A DNA stretch of 9,520 nucleotides from Bacteroidota bacterium (GTDB lineage: Bacteria > Bacteroidota > Rhodothermia > Rhodothermales > UBA10348): contig JAAZVD010000037.1 of assembly GCA_018623785.1 (NCBI GenBank), positions 1 to 9,520 of the forward strand, in the 5' to 3' direction. Both the position numbers and the translations under genes were made by a program. The notes beneath the pieces are model-generated. The model did no database searches. It was not told the origin of the DNA and saw only the letters and a list, made by a program, of their open reading frames with translations. Below are positions 1-5,429 of the stretch, piece by piece (the stretch's first letter is position 1; each line of letters begins with the position of its first letter).

Positions 1-192
1 TGCGCGGTCTGGATGAAAGGCGAATACGGCCTGAACGACCTGTTCATCGGCGCCCCCGCCCGCCTGGGTCGCAATGGTCTTGAAGAGATCCTTGAGGTCT
101 CCCTGACCGATGCTGAGCAGGCGCTGCTTGAAGAGTCTGCGCAGCACGTCCGGGACAACCTGGCGGCTCTGGAGCGTATCCTGAACAGTTGA
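1..192 (+). CDS. mdh: Malate dehydrogenase, C-terminal 63 residues (5' end outside window)
   Basis: The reading frame is open from base 1 and ends in TGA at 190-192. The 63 visible residues match the C-terminal part of NAD-dependent malate dehydrogenase of the LDH-like type, which interconverts malate and oxaloacetate in the cytoplasm (TCA cycle). Recognisable elements are GEYGLNDLFIGAPARLG at residues 7-23 of the fragment, the usual strand-loop-strand of the C-terminal domain, and then a final amphipathic helix (TDAEQALLEESAQHVRDNL, residues 36-54). The catalytic Asp/Arg/His residues and the Rossmann fold lie upstream of the window and cannot be checked. A strong terminator starts 26 bp after the stop, so mdh ends its transcript here. 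The family call is firm; only the gene's full length is unknown. Confidence 0.9.
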   Translation, partial: CAVWMKGEYGLNDLFIGAPARLGRNGLEEILEVSLTDAEQALLEESAQHVRDNLAALERILNS

Positions 193-217
193 GGGCCCCG
201 TTCCTGCCATCCAATCC

Positions 218-259
218 GATACGGGCGGGCGTCTTCGGCGCCCGCCCGTATCTTGTTTT
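218..259 (+). terminator. Rho-independent terminator of mdh
   Basis: A perfect 14-bp inverted repeat (arms 218-231 and 239-252, GATACGGGCGGGCG and its complement) encloses a short loop. The loop contains CTTCGG, a classic stable UUCG tetraloop closed by C-G. The tract TTGTTTT follows immediately at 253-259. It lies 26 bp after the mdh stop and 51 bp before the FKBP start, so it separates the two transcription units. Confidence 0.93.
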
Positions 260-310
260 CCGTTCGATACTTTCGTTATCCGAGGCGTTTGTCCCCTCCA
301 TCGCTGTACC

Positions 311-1063
311 ATGAAGTCCCAATTGCATACTGCCCTTCTTTTGTTTTTGGCCATCGGACTGTCGGCCTGTGATGCCGGTAGCGGGGAAGACGGCAACGTG
401 GTCATTATAGACCTGGAAGAAGGCACTGGACTCGTCGTAGAGCCCGGTATGACGCTGATTACCTCCTACATAGGTCGGTTTGCTGACGGCACGCAGTTCG
501 ATTCTTCGGACGAACTTGGAGAGGACTGGATATTCACCCTAGGCGTGGGTCAGGTCCTCAAAGGGTGGGATCAAGGCTTGGGAGGCATGAAGGTCGGAGG
601 TACCCGGCGGCTTGAGATTCCTTCCCATCTCGCTTTTGGTCGCAGCGGCCAGTGTTTTTCCGACGGGACCTGTGCAGTGCCGCCTAACACGGATGTGATC
701 TACGACGTCACGGTGATCGACATCTTTGATGAGGTCATTATAGAGGATACCGTCGAGGGTGATGGCGAGGTAGCCGAAGCGAACGACGTTCTTTTCGTGG
801 AGTACACGGGCCAATTGCGCAACGGCGACGTGTTTGATTCGACCAACCTGACGGGCACCGTTTTTCAGTTCACTCTCGGACGTGGGAGCGTAATCCCGGG
901 ATGGGATCAGGGAATACCCGGGATGAAAGTGGGCGGTACGCGTCGATTGATCATCCCGCCCGTGCTTGCGTACGGCCCCTACGGCGCGGGCTCGGCAGTA
1001 CCCCCGTTTGCTGTCCTAATTTTTGACATCCGACTGGTGGAACTCGTAAAGGCGCCCGATTGA
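311..1063 (+). CDS. Tandem-FKBP peptidyl-prolyl cis-trans isomerase lipoprotein
   Basis: The product is 250 residues. A lipoprotein signal peptide ends in the lipobox LSAC (Cys20), so the protein should be lipid-anchored in the envelope, where FKBP-type isomerases speed prolyl isomerisation during folding. Two FKBP domains follow (about 30-138 and 142-246). They share near-identical cores: GWDQGLGGMKVGGTRRLEIP at 85-104 and GWDQGIPGMKVGGTRRLIIP at 197-216. Compared with human FKBP12, domain 2 has the full active-site set: Tyr165, Phe175-Asp176, Phe187, Val194-Ile195, Trp198, Tyr221, Phe238. Domain 1 keeps Tyr53, Phe63-Asp64, Phe75 and Trp86 but has Phe109 where Tyr is usual and Tyr131 where Phe is usual. 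It also has a short insert with two cysteines (115, 121) that could form a disulfide. The ATG at 311 is set by the signal peptide; no Shine-Dalgarno is visible. Folding role in the envelope is inferred; the family is certain. Confidence 0.93.
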   Translation: MKSQLHTALLLFLAIGLSACDAGSGEDGNVVIIDLEEGTGLVVEPGMTLITSYIGRFADGTQFDSSDELGEDWIFTLGVGQVLKGWDQGLGGMKVGGTRRLEIPSHLAFGRSGQCFSDGTCAVPPNTDVIYDVTVIDIFDEVIIEDTVEGDGEVAEANDVLFVEYTGQLRNGDVFDSTNLTGTVFQFTLGRGSVIPGWDQGIPGMKVGGTRRLIIPPVLAYGPYGAGSAVPPFAVLIFDIRLVELVKAPD

Positions 1064-1180
1064 TCAGGATCTGCGATTTAGCCGCAGGCTCCCTCCAAGG
1101 CTCAGAGCCAACGCCATTACCAATGCGTCTGCTTCCATGATCAACGCTCCCGACCCGTTCCCGACGTAAAAGAGGATTCA

Positions 1181-1213
1181 GGACGGACGCACTTGTCTAT
1201 TCATTGTCCGTCC
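1181..1213. promoter_or_regulatory. Inverted repeat between the FKBP and glycosylase genes
   Basis: GGACGGAC (1181-1188) and GTCCGTCC (1206-1213) form a perfect 8-bp inverted repeat around 17 bases, 39 bp before the glycosylase start. No T tract follows on either strand, so it does not look like a terminator. It may be an operator or a leader hairpin, or chance. The rest of the 189-bp gap (1064-1252) shows only two very short hairpins near 1071-1109 and no recognisable promoter. Confidence 0.25.
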
Positions 1214-1252
1214 CGAGCTTGACGCCGATAAGGGAACAGCGTACCATCGAGC

Positions 1253-1909
1253 ATGACCATGACCTCCTACCCGTTTGATGCCACCGAAGGCGTCACGTAT
1301 CTGTCCGGGGCCGACCCGGCGATGGCTGCGCTGATTCATGCCATTGGTCCGTTCGCTGCCACGCTACGTCCGGCACGCAACCCGTTTGAGGCCCTCTCCG
1401 AATCTATCGCCTATCAGCAATTGTCGGGCAAGGCAGCGGCCACCATTTACGGGCGCTACCGACAACTCCTTACCGATCCGGACAACCCCGATCCTGAGCA
1501 GGTTCTGGCGTTGCCGGACGAGGCCATGCGATCAGCCGGGCTGTCCCGCGCCAAGACGGCAGCAATCAAGGATCTGGCGGCGCGTACGCTGGAGGGCACC
1601 ATACCGAAGGCAGACGAGTTACCGGCGCTTTCGGACGATGACATCATTGCCCGCTTCACGGTTGTCCGGGGCATCGGACCGTGGTCGGTGAAGATGTACT
1701 TGATGTTCCGCATGGGTCGGCCCGACGTCCTTCCCCATACCGATCTGGGCATTCGAAAAGGCGTGCAGCGCCTCGACGGACGCGACGACCTTCCAGCGCC
1801 CAGACTGGTCGTCGAGCGAGCCATGCCCTGGAGGCCATATCGTACCCTCGCCTCATGGTACTTGTGGCGGAGTCTGGAACTGGACGACGACCGTTTGCTG
1901 CCGACCTGA
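1253..1909 (+). CDS. DNA-3-methyladenine glycosylase II (AlkA-like, HhH-GPD superfamily)
   Basis: The product is 218 residues and matches the short bacterial AlkA/MAG form, which lacks the extra N-terminal domain of E. coli AlkA. Such enzymes remove alkylated purines such as 3-methyladenine by cutting the N-glycosidic bond, the first step of base excision repair. Visible elements are the substrate-pocket helix SIAYQQLSGKAA (51-62), the helix-hairpin-helix with VRGIGPWS (138-145), the catalytic Asp in PHTDLG (Asp164) and the C-terminal WRPYRTLASWYLWR helix (193-206). All key residues are present. The start may be ATG 1253 or ATG 1259 (Met-Thr-Met); a weak AGGG lies 18 bases upstream of the first. 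There is no adaptive-response partner (Ada) in the window. The gene converges with the methyltransferase on the other strand, with 14 bp between the stops and no terminator between them. Confidence 0.92.
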   Translation: MTMTSYPFDATEGVTYLSGADPAMAALIHAIGPFAATLRPARNPFEALSESIAYQQLSGKAAATIYGRYRQLLTDPDNPDPEQVLALPDEAMRSAGLSRAKTAAIKDLAARTLEGTIPKADELPALSDDDIIARFTVVRGIGPWSVKMYLMFRMGRPDVLPHTDLGIRKGVQRLDGRDDLPAPRLVVERAMPWRPYRTLASWYLWRSLELDDDRLLPT

Positions 1910-1923
1910 CGGGCTGAATCATC

Positions 1924-2676
1924 TCAGCGCTCTTCGATGGGCACGGTGAACACGACGATGTGTTGTTGTGGCAAAACGTCTAGGGTTTCGCGGTATTGGA
2001 GCCCAGCCGCCTCACCCTCGCGTATGATCTGCGCCTCGCTCATCCTGTGTAGAGCCGCAATCGGGATGGTTTCGTCTTCGGCGCGGTACTCGACCAGCAC
2101 CAGCCGTCCCCCCGGTTTGATGGCATACTCCAGCTTTTCCAGCATTTCCCTGGGAAATGCGAACTCATGATAGGAAGAGACGATCAACGCCAGATCCAGA
2201 CGATTCTCGGGCAAGGCAGGATCGCTGACACCCCCCAGGACAGGGGTCACGTTGCGCAAGCCTTGCCGCTCAGCACGGACGCGTATCGTATCGACAAGGG
2301 CCTCTTGAACTTCGACCGCATAGACCCGGCCGGATGGCACCAGGCGGGCTAATCGAACTGTGAAGAATCCAGTGCCCGATCCAATATCGGCTACCACATC
2401 GGACGCGTTCAGCTGAAGCGCACGAAGTAGTCGCTGTGGAAGCTCCTCTTCATCGCGCTGGGGTCGATCCAGCCAGAGAGCACCATGCTCCGACGTCATG
2501 ACGTCCGCAATCTCCCTACCCATGTAGGCACGGCCCGTTCCGTCTTCAGCGCCCGTCTGGACACGTTGGTAGCCTGAGTCTTCAGCGGTGCAGCCACCCA
2601 GCAGGGACAGACCGAGAAGCAGCCCTGCAGAGAGGAGGTGGCAACTCCTTTGTACTATGGATTGGGGTGAAATCAC
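1924..2676 (-). CDS. Lipoprotein-anchored class I SAM-dependent methyltransferase
   Basis: The reading frame is open back to an ATG at 2805 (293 residues), but a lipoprotein signal peptide with lipobox LLGGC sits only at residues 56-72 of that version. I therefore prefer the in-frame GTG at 2676 (250 residues, Cys29 as lipidation site). No Shine-Dalgarno supports either start. Numbered from the long version, the fold shows motif I VVADIGSGTG (137-146, SAM-binding Gly-rich loop), the acidic residue ending strand 2 in VYAVEVQ (Glu165), motif IV LALIVSSYHEF (205-215) and IKPGGRLVLVEYRAED (229-244). The YMGREIA, SSYHEF, LVEYRAED, RMSEAQ and DVLPQQH blocks fit an exported methyltransferase family I recall from Planctomycetes and related bacteria. 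The substrate is unknown. A SAM enzyme outside the cytoplasm is odd because no periplasmic SAM pool is established, so the biochemical role remains open. Start confidence is moderate, family confidence high. Confidence 0.85.
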   Translation of the reverse strand: MISPQSIVQRSCHLLSAGLLLGLSLLGGCTAEDSGYQRVQTGAEDGTGRAYMGREIADVMTSEHGALWLDRPQRDEEELPQRLLRALQLNASDVVADIGSGTGFFTVRLARLVPSGRVYAVEVQEALVDTIRVRAERQGLRNVTPVLGGVSDPALPENRLDLALIVSSYHEFAFPREMLEKLEYAIKPGGRLVLVEYRAEDETIPIAALHRMSEAQIIREGEAAGLQYRETLDVLPQQHIVVFTVPIEER

Positions 2677-2810
2677 CGAGGATGCTGCGTTGATCAGGGA
2701 CAGGTGCGCGGCGACCAGGTTGTCAGGATGACGAAGTGTACGCGCTTTCCGGGAGAGGGTTTTGAAGACAATCCACGAGAATAATGGTGACTCAGACTCT
2801 GCCACGTTCG

Positions 2811-2880
2811 GCCCGGGTCTGCATGGGTCTGCCCGGGTCTACTTGGGTCAGCCCGGGTCTATTTGGGGCTACCTGGGGCT
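2811..2880. repeat. Seven tandem 10-bp G-rich units
   Basis: Seven units in exact 10-bp register: GCCCGGGTCT, GCATGGGTCT, GCCCGGGTCT, ACTTGGGTCA, GCCCGGGTCT, ATTTGGGGCT, ACCTGGGGCT. The first, third and fifth are identical, giving a 20-bp higher-order period. Each unit has a GGG or GGGG at the same place, so on the plus strand seven G tracts are separated by 6-7 bases, which meets the usual G3+N1-7 quadruplex pattern. Ten is not a multiple of three, so the array is unlikely to be coding. It lies between the hairpin at 2891-2917 and the methyltransferase gene, in its upstream region. Confidence 0.85.
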
Positions 2881-2917
2881 GAAACAACATCGGGCGGGCC
2901 GCAACGCGGCCCGCCCG
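2881..2917 (-). terminator. GC-rich terminator hairpin, probably ending the small minus-strand gene
   Basis: A perfect 12-bp inverted repeat (2891-2902 CGGGCGGGCCGC, 2906-2917 its complement) encloses a 3-base AAC loop. On the minus strand the stem is followed by ATGTTGTTTC (2890 to 2881), a moderately U-rich tail, and it lies 56 bp past the stop of the small gene at 2974. On the plus strand there is a TTTTT at 2926-2930, but 8 bases from the stem and with no plus-strand gene ahead. Bidirectional action is possible. Confidence 0.65.
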
Positions 2918-2973
2918 ACGCGGAGTTTTTGCCGGATTTACATCCGACTGGAAACAGAGAAGGCTTCGGACAA

Positions 2974-3162
2974 TCAGTTGGGCGTAGTCATTTGGCCGTG
3001 CTCAAACCAGATAAGCATACCCTCAGTGGTCTTCCCGAACGGATATCCCGCTGCTCGATAGTCTTCCATGGCGGTCCTGCAAAATCCGGCAACGATGTTG
3101 CGCATGGATGCCGTATTGGCTCGACGTCTCTCGGTTTTACGCTCAAAATTCAGGTCCTTCAT
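2974..3162 (-). CDS. Small protein of unknown function (62 residues)
   Basis: I do not recognise this protein family. An ATG at 3162 gives 62 residues starting MKDLNFERKTERRRANTAS; the frame is open further upstream to 3258, but that extension has no convincing character. The N-terminal third is rich in Arg and Lys. The C-terminal half (AMEDYRAAGYPFGK, then TEGMLIWFEHGQ) carries aromatic residues and Gly/Pro turns, as in a small folded domain. There is no signal peptide or membrane segment, so it is probably cytoplasmic. Support for a real gene: plausible codon composition, its position downstream of a minus-strand lipoprotein gene (129 bp gap), and a terminator hairpin 56 bp beyond its stop in the same orientation. 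Against it: short length and no Shine-Dalgarno. Confidence 0.5.
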   Translation of the reverse strand: MKDLNFERKTERRRANTASMRNIVAGFCRTAMEDYRAAGYPFGKTTEGMLIWFEHGQMTTPN

Positions 3163-3213
3163 GAAAGCATTCGTTGTGGAGTGTATTCTCAATCTGCTCT
3201 GAGTTGGGTATCG

Positions 3214-3230
3214 GTTTCCTTCCAGGAAAC
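3214..3230. promoter_or_regulatory. Short palindrome upstream of the small gene
   Basis: GTTTCC-TTCCA-GGAAAC is a perfect 6-bp inverted repeat with a 5-base centre. It lies 51-68 bp upstream of the ATG at 3162 on the minus strand, where an operator could sit. No promoter hexamers are clear. It may be chance. Confidence 0.22.
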
Positions 3231-3291
3231 TGAAGCAGGCTCCAACAGAAAGGGTCATCCATCCACACCTCGCAGGGTAAGGACCCGTTTT

Positions 3292-3810
3292 TCAGTCATC
3301 CAACCCGAAAGCTGCCTTCACGGCCTCCCAGTCAGTGAGGTCAATCTGACGTTTCCCGGCAGCAAAGCCGTTAATCACGACAAGCTTCATCCGCTGATCG
3401 GGCAACGCCGTCAAGTCGACCGCCTCCGTGGAAGCCTCGTAGAAGACCTCCAGGAAACCGACGTCATAGCCGAATCCCAAGGAGATGGTGTAATCCACAG
3501 CGGGGATGTCAGCACGTTCCACTCCGAATGAGTACGGCATTGCTGTCCATGTGACGTGGTCCCGGAAAAACATGATGACGGCACCCTCCTCGACTACACG
3601 AGCCGTAAGGTCAGGCACATCGTATTGCACCGAGGCCACGGCGCCGTTGAAAACGGCATCCGTCCATCGGAAATCGAATTCCAGGGAAAAGACATTCGCA
3701 TTTCCGGGGGGGCCCGCAGGCCCTTCCGGGCCAACGGTCTGTTCGATGATGCAGCCGGGGGTCAGCACCAAAAAAGACACCAAAAACAATCGGTACAGGG
3801 CATGGTTCAT
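3292..3810 (-). CDS. Short collagen-like lipoprotein of unknown function
   Basis: From ATG 3810 the product is 172 residues. The longer frame to 3882 is rejected because the signal peptide begins at this Met. GAGG five bases before the ATG is the only well-placed Shine-Dalgarno in the window and supports the choice. The signal MNHALYRLFLVSFLVLTPGC ends in lipobox LTPGC (Cys20). Next comes a minimal collagen-like stretch, GPEGPAGPPGN (27-37), three to four Gly-X-Y triplets and too short for a stable triple helix. A roughly 135-residue acidic domain follows, rich in beta-prone and aromatic residues: the NVFSLEFDF strand, a YDVPDLT segment, WTAMPYSFGV and FLEVFYEAS. It ends in WEAVKAAFGLDD. Lipoproteins with a short Gly-Pro tract and such a domain are common hypothetical proteins in Bacteroidota. 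The anchor site should be an envelope membrane; the function is unknown. Confidence 0.82.
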   Translation of the reverse strand: MNHALYRLFLVSFLVLTPGCIIEQTVGPEGPAGPPGNANVFSLEFDFRWTDAVFNGAVASVQYDVPDLTARVVEEGAVIMFFRDHVTWTAMPYSFGVERADIPAVDYTISLGFGYDVGFLEVFYEASTEAVDLTALPDQRMKLVVINGFAAGKRQIDLTDWEAVKAAFGLDD

Positions 3811-3989
3811 ATGGACCTCGCAGGATAACGTGCCGGAAAAAAGCTCCGATAGCTCGAGCGCGAGGTGCGGCGTCTGCATCACCCGATCACCCCGTGATTA
3901 ATTCAATAGCCATCAATTCCCGCACCGCTTTGACACAAACGAGATAAATGACCTCTGAGACCTCCCCGTCACCATGCCAAGGCCCTGAG

Positions 3990-4009
3990 GTGTATACCAT
4001 TGTGTACAC
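3990..4009. promoter_or_regulatory. Operator-like 20-bp dyad upstream of manC
   Basis: GTGTATACCATTGTGTACAC reads as two 8-base half-sites, GTGTATAC and GTGTACAC, around CATT. Seven of eight positions are Watson-Crick complementary and one is a T/G step. The size and centre suit a dimeric repressor, but no cognate regulator is identified. It lies 183 bp before the manC ATG and 180 bp before the lipoprotein ATG on the other side. Confidence 0.35.
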
Positions 4010-4055
4010 TCCGGTCCAATTTCCGCGCCTCTTCAGGTACGCAAGGACCTTGAGC

Positions 4056-4125
4056 CGACCCCGAACGCCGTATTTCGGGTCGACCGGCAATGGTCCCCGA
4101 AACTCCGGGGGCCATTGCCGGTTTT
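4056..4125 (+). terminator. Orphan intrinsic terminator in the manC leader, with a preceding stem-loop
   Basis: The terminator stem pairs 4083-4099 with 4106-4122: 17 pairs including one T-G wobble, beginning ACCGGCAATGG, with a 6-base AAACTC loop. TTTTC follows at 4122-4126. Just ahead, a second stem pairs CGACCCCGAA (from 4056) with TTCGGGTCG (4074-4082), with one bulged C and an 8-base loop. On the minus strand the tail is not U-rich, so the signal acts on plus-strand transcripts. No plus-strand gene precedes it back to 1909, so it ends either an unannotated RNA or a manC leader transcript. Confidence 0.8.
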
Positions 4126-4191
4126 CTTAGGCCTCGCTCCTCCCCCGATCCGGACTTCCCGACAGCCAAACCACAACAACCACTTCACGAC

Positions 4192-5268
4192 ATGATCCAC
4201 GCCGTAATCATGGCCGGTGGCATCGGCAGCCGGTTTTGGCCTCGTAGCAGACGTTCCCACCCCAAGCAGTTCCTCTCCATCGTAGAGGAAGCCACCCTTA
4301 TCCAGGCAACCGTTGCTCGATTGAATGGGGTGATTGACAACCAGAACATTCACGTGGTCACCAACGAGCGCTACCTGGATACCACGCGTTCCCAGCTCCC
4401 CTCCATTCCCCCGGAAAATGTTCTGGCAGAGCCCGTAAGTCGTAACACGGCACCCTGCATTGCCTATGCGGCGTTTCACATCCATAGCAAGGATCCCGAT
4501 GCTGTTATGGTTGTGTTGCCGGCTGATCACGTGATAAACGATGTGGCGCGCTTTCATGCGACACTTCGGGTGGGCATCGAAAAATCGGCCGAGGAGCACA
4601 GCTTGGTAACCATCGGGATTGAGCCAACCTACCCCGCCACAGGGTACGGCTACATTCAGTTTGATCCCGAGGATCGCACGCCGGACGATACGCTTCGGGC
4701 CATGTTCGTTCGGACGTTCGCTGAAAAACCCAATCTGGAAACCGCCGGACGATTTCTTGACTCGGGGGATTTCCTATGGAATAGTGGTATGTTCATCTGG
4801 CGATCTGACGCCATCCTTCACGCCGTAGAAACTCATCTGCCGGATGTTCATGAGGCGTTCTCATGGATGGCCCAGCCAGATGCAGATATCACAGATCGAA
4901 AGCAACTCAGCGTGTCCTTTACCTCGTGCCCGTCCATCTCGATCGCCTATGGTGTCATGGAGCGCGCTGATAAAGTCTACGTGGTTCCTGGAGCTTTTGA
5001 CTGGAATGACGTTGGAGATTGGAAGGCGGTTTACGACCTGTCAGAAAAGGGTACGGCAGGCAATGCCATCCAGGGCCAAGCCATTTTACACGACGCCGCC
5101 CGATGCCTGATATCAGCCCAAGACAGGCTGGTAGCCGTTGTTGGCCTGAATGATATTGTGGTCGTAGATACGGAAGATGCCCTCCTAGTCTGTCACAAAG
5201 ATGCCACCCAGCGTGTCAAAAACGTTGTGGACTACTTGTATACCCATCGGTTGGACGAGTACGTGTAG
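4192..5268 (+). CDS. manC: Mannose-1-phosphate guanylyltransferase
   Basis: This cytoplasmic enzyme makes GDP-mannose from mannose-1-phosphate and GTP, feeding polysaccharide, O-antigen and glycan synthesis. The start is ATG 4192 (358 residues). The frame is open to ATG 4090, but that lies inside the terminator hairpin and adds residues before the conserved N-terminus. Motifs are the nucleotide-binding signature AVIMAGGIGSRFWP (4-17) with PKQFL (24-28), LPADH (109-113, metal and nucleotide site), TGYGYI (150-155), FAEKP (176-180), LWNSGMFIW (195-203) and DWNDVGDW (270-277). At 358 residues it is the short single-function form, lacking the C-terminal cupin isomerase domain of ManC/AlgA-type bifunctional proteins. 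No other sugar-nucleotide or glycosyltransferase gene is adjacent, so it is probably monocistronic. No Shine-Dalgarno is visible, and no terminator is evident after its stop. Confidence 0.94.
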   Translation: MIHAVIMAGGIGSRFWPRSRRSHPKQFLSIVEEATLIQATVARLNGVIDNQNIHVVTNERYLDTTRSQLPSIPPENVLAEPVSRNTAPCIAYAAFHIHSKDPDAVMVVLPADHVINDVARFHATLRVGIEKSAEEHSLVTIGIEPTYPATGYGYIQFDPEDRTPDDTLRAMFVRTFAEKPNLETAGRFLDSGDFLWNSGMFIWRSDAILHAVETHLPDVHEAFSWMAQPDADITDRKQLSVSFTSCPSISIAYGVMERADKVYVVPGAFDWNDVGDWKAVYDLSEKGTAGNAIQGQAILHDAARCLISAQDRLVAVVGLNDIVVVDTEDALLVCHKDATQRVKNVVDYLYTHRLDEYV

Positions 5269-5329
5269 CGGGCCGTAAGTCCCCACAATCTTTACACGTA
5301 ACACGCATCCATGAGGAGACACTGACGTA

Positions 5330-5348
5330 CGGGTCGAAAGATGACCCG
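5330..5348. promoter_or_regulatory. Candidate operator for the TetR-family regulator
   Basis: CGGGTC-GAAAGAT-GACCCG is a perfect 6-bp inverted repeat with a 7-base centre, 82 bp upstream of the regulator start. TetR-family proteins usually bind 15-20 bp palindromes beside their own gene, and this is among the better dyads in the 161-bp gap. Weaker ones are TTACACGTAA (5292-5301) and GACGTTTATCGTC (5401-5413). Assignment is inference only. Confidence 0.27.
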
Positions 5349-5429
5349 CCGGTCACTTCTGAAACGCCGCAGTGCTCCCTCGTCCCCGGCGCAGGGAGGC
5401 GACGTTTATCGTCACTGTTCCCTCAGATC

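Larger units (their letters stand above)
3811..4191. other. 381-bp gap between divergent genes
   Basis: This stretch separates the collagen-like lipoprotein (minus) from manC (plus) and so must hold the promoters of both unless manC is read from further upstream. I see a 20-bp dyad (3990-4009), a bulged stem-loop (4056-4082) and a strong plus-strand terminator (4083-4125). The last 66 bases before manC (4126-4191) are C/A-rich, with no Shine-Dalgarno and no recognisable promoter. A TTGACA at 3930-3935 lacks a -10 at the right distance. No tRNA was found. Minus-strand frames here (for example 3887-4090, TTG start) are not convincing genes. Confidence 0.6.

Noticed and set aside
253..275. TTG ... 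TACTTTCG, similar to the Bacteroidota -33/-7 promoter
   Set aside because: The TTG is part of the mdh terminator tail and the 12-base spacing is too short.
1064..1110. Small hairpins after the FKBP stop as a terminator
   Set aside because: Stems are only 4-5 bp and no T tract follows.
3270..3292. Hairpin GGGT-AAGG-ACCC followed by a T run on the plus strand
   Set aside because: The stem is only 4 bp and no plus-strand gene ends nearby.
2863..3531. Plus-strand open frame of 222 codons
   Set aside because: It starts in the 10-bp repeat, crosses the terminator hairpin and overlaps both the small gene and the collagen-like lipoprotein antisense. The translation is low-quality, with no domain features.
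3930..3950. TTGACA resembling a -35 element
   Set aside because: The nearest TATAAT-like sequence (GATAAA at 3943) is only 7 bases away, far from the 16-18 needed, and Bacteroidota-type promoters use a different consensus.
3887..4090. Minus-strand frame of 67 codons with a TTG start
   Set aside because: The start codon lies inside the terminator stem and there is no Shine-Dalgarno or recognisable motif. It contains the 20-bp dyad, which explains its VYTMVYT segment. It could still be a small gene but cannot be supported.
4090..4191. N-terminal extension of manC to ATG 4090
   Set aside because: The ATG sits in the terminator hairpin, and the added 34 residues are Pro/Arg-rich and precede the conserved N-terminus of the family.
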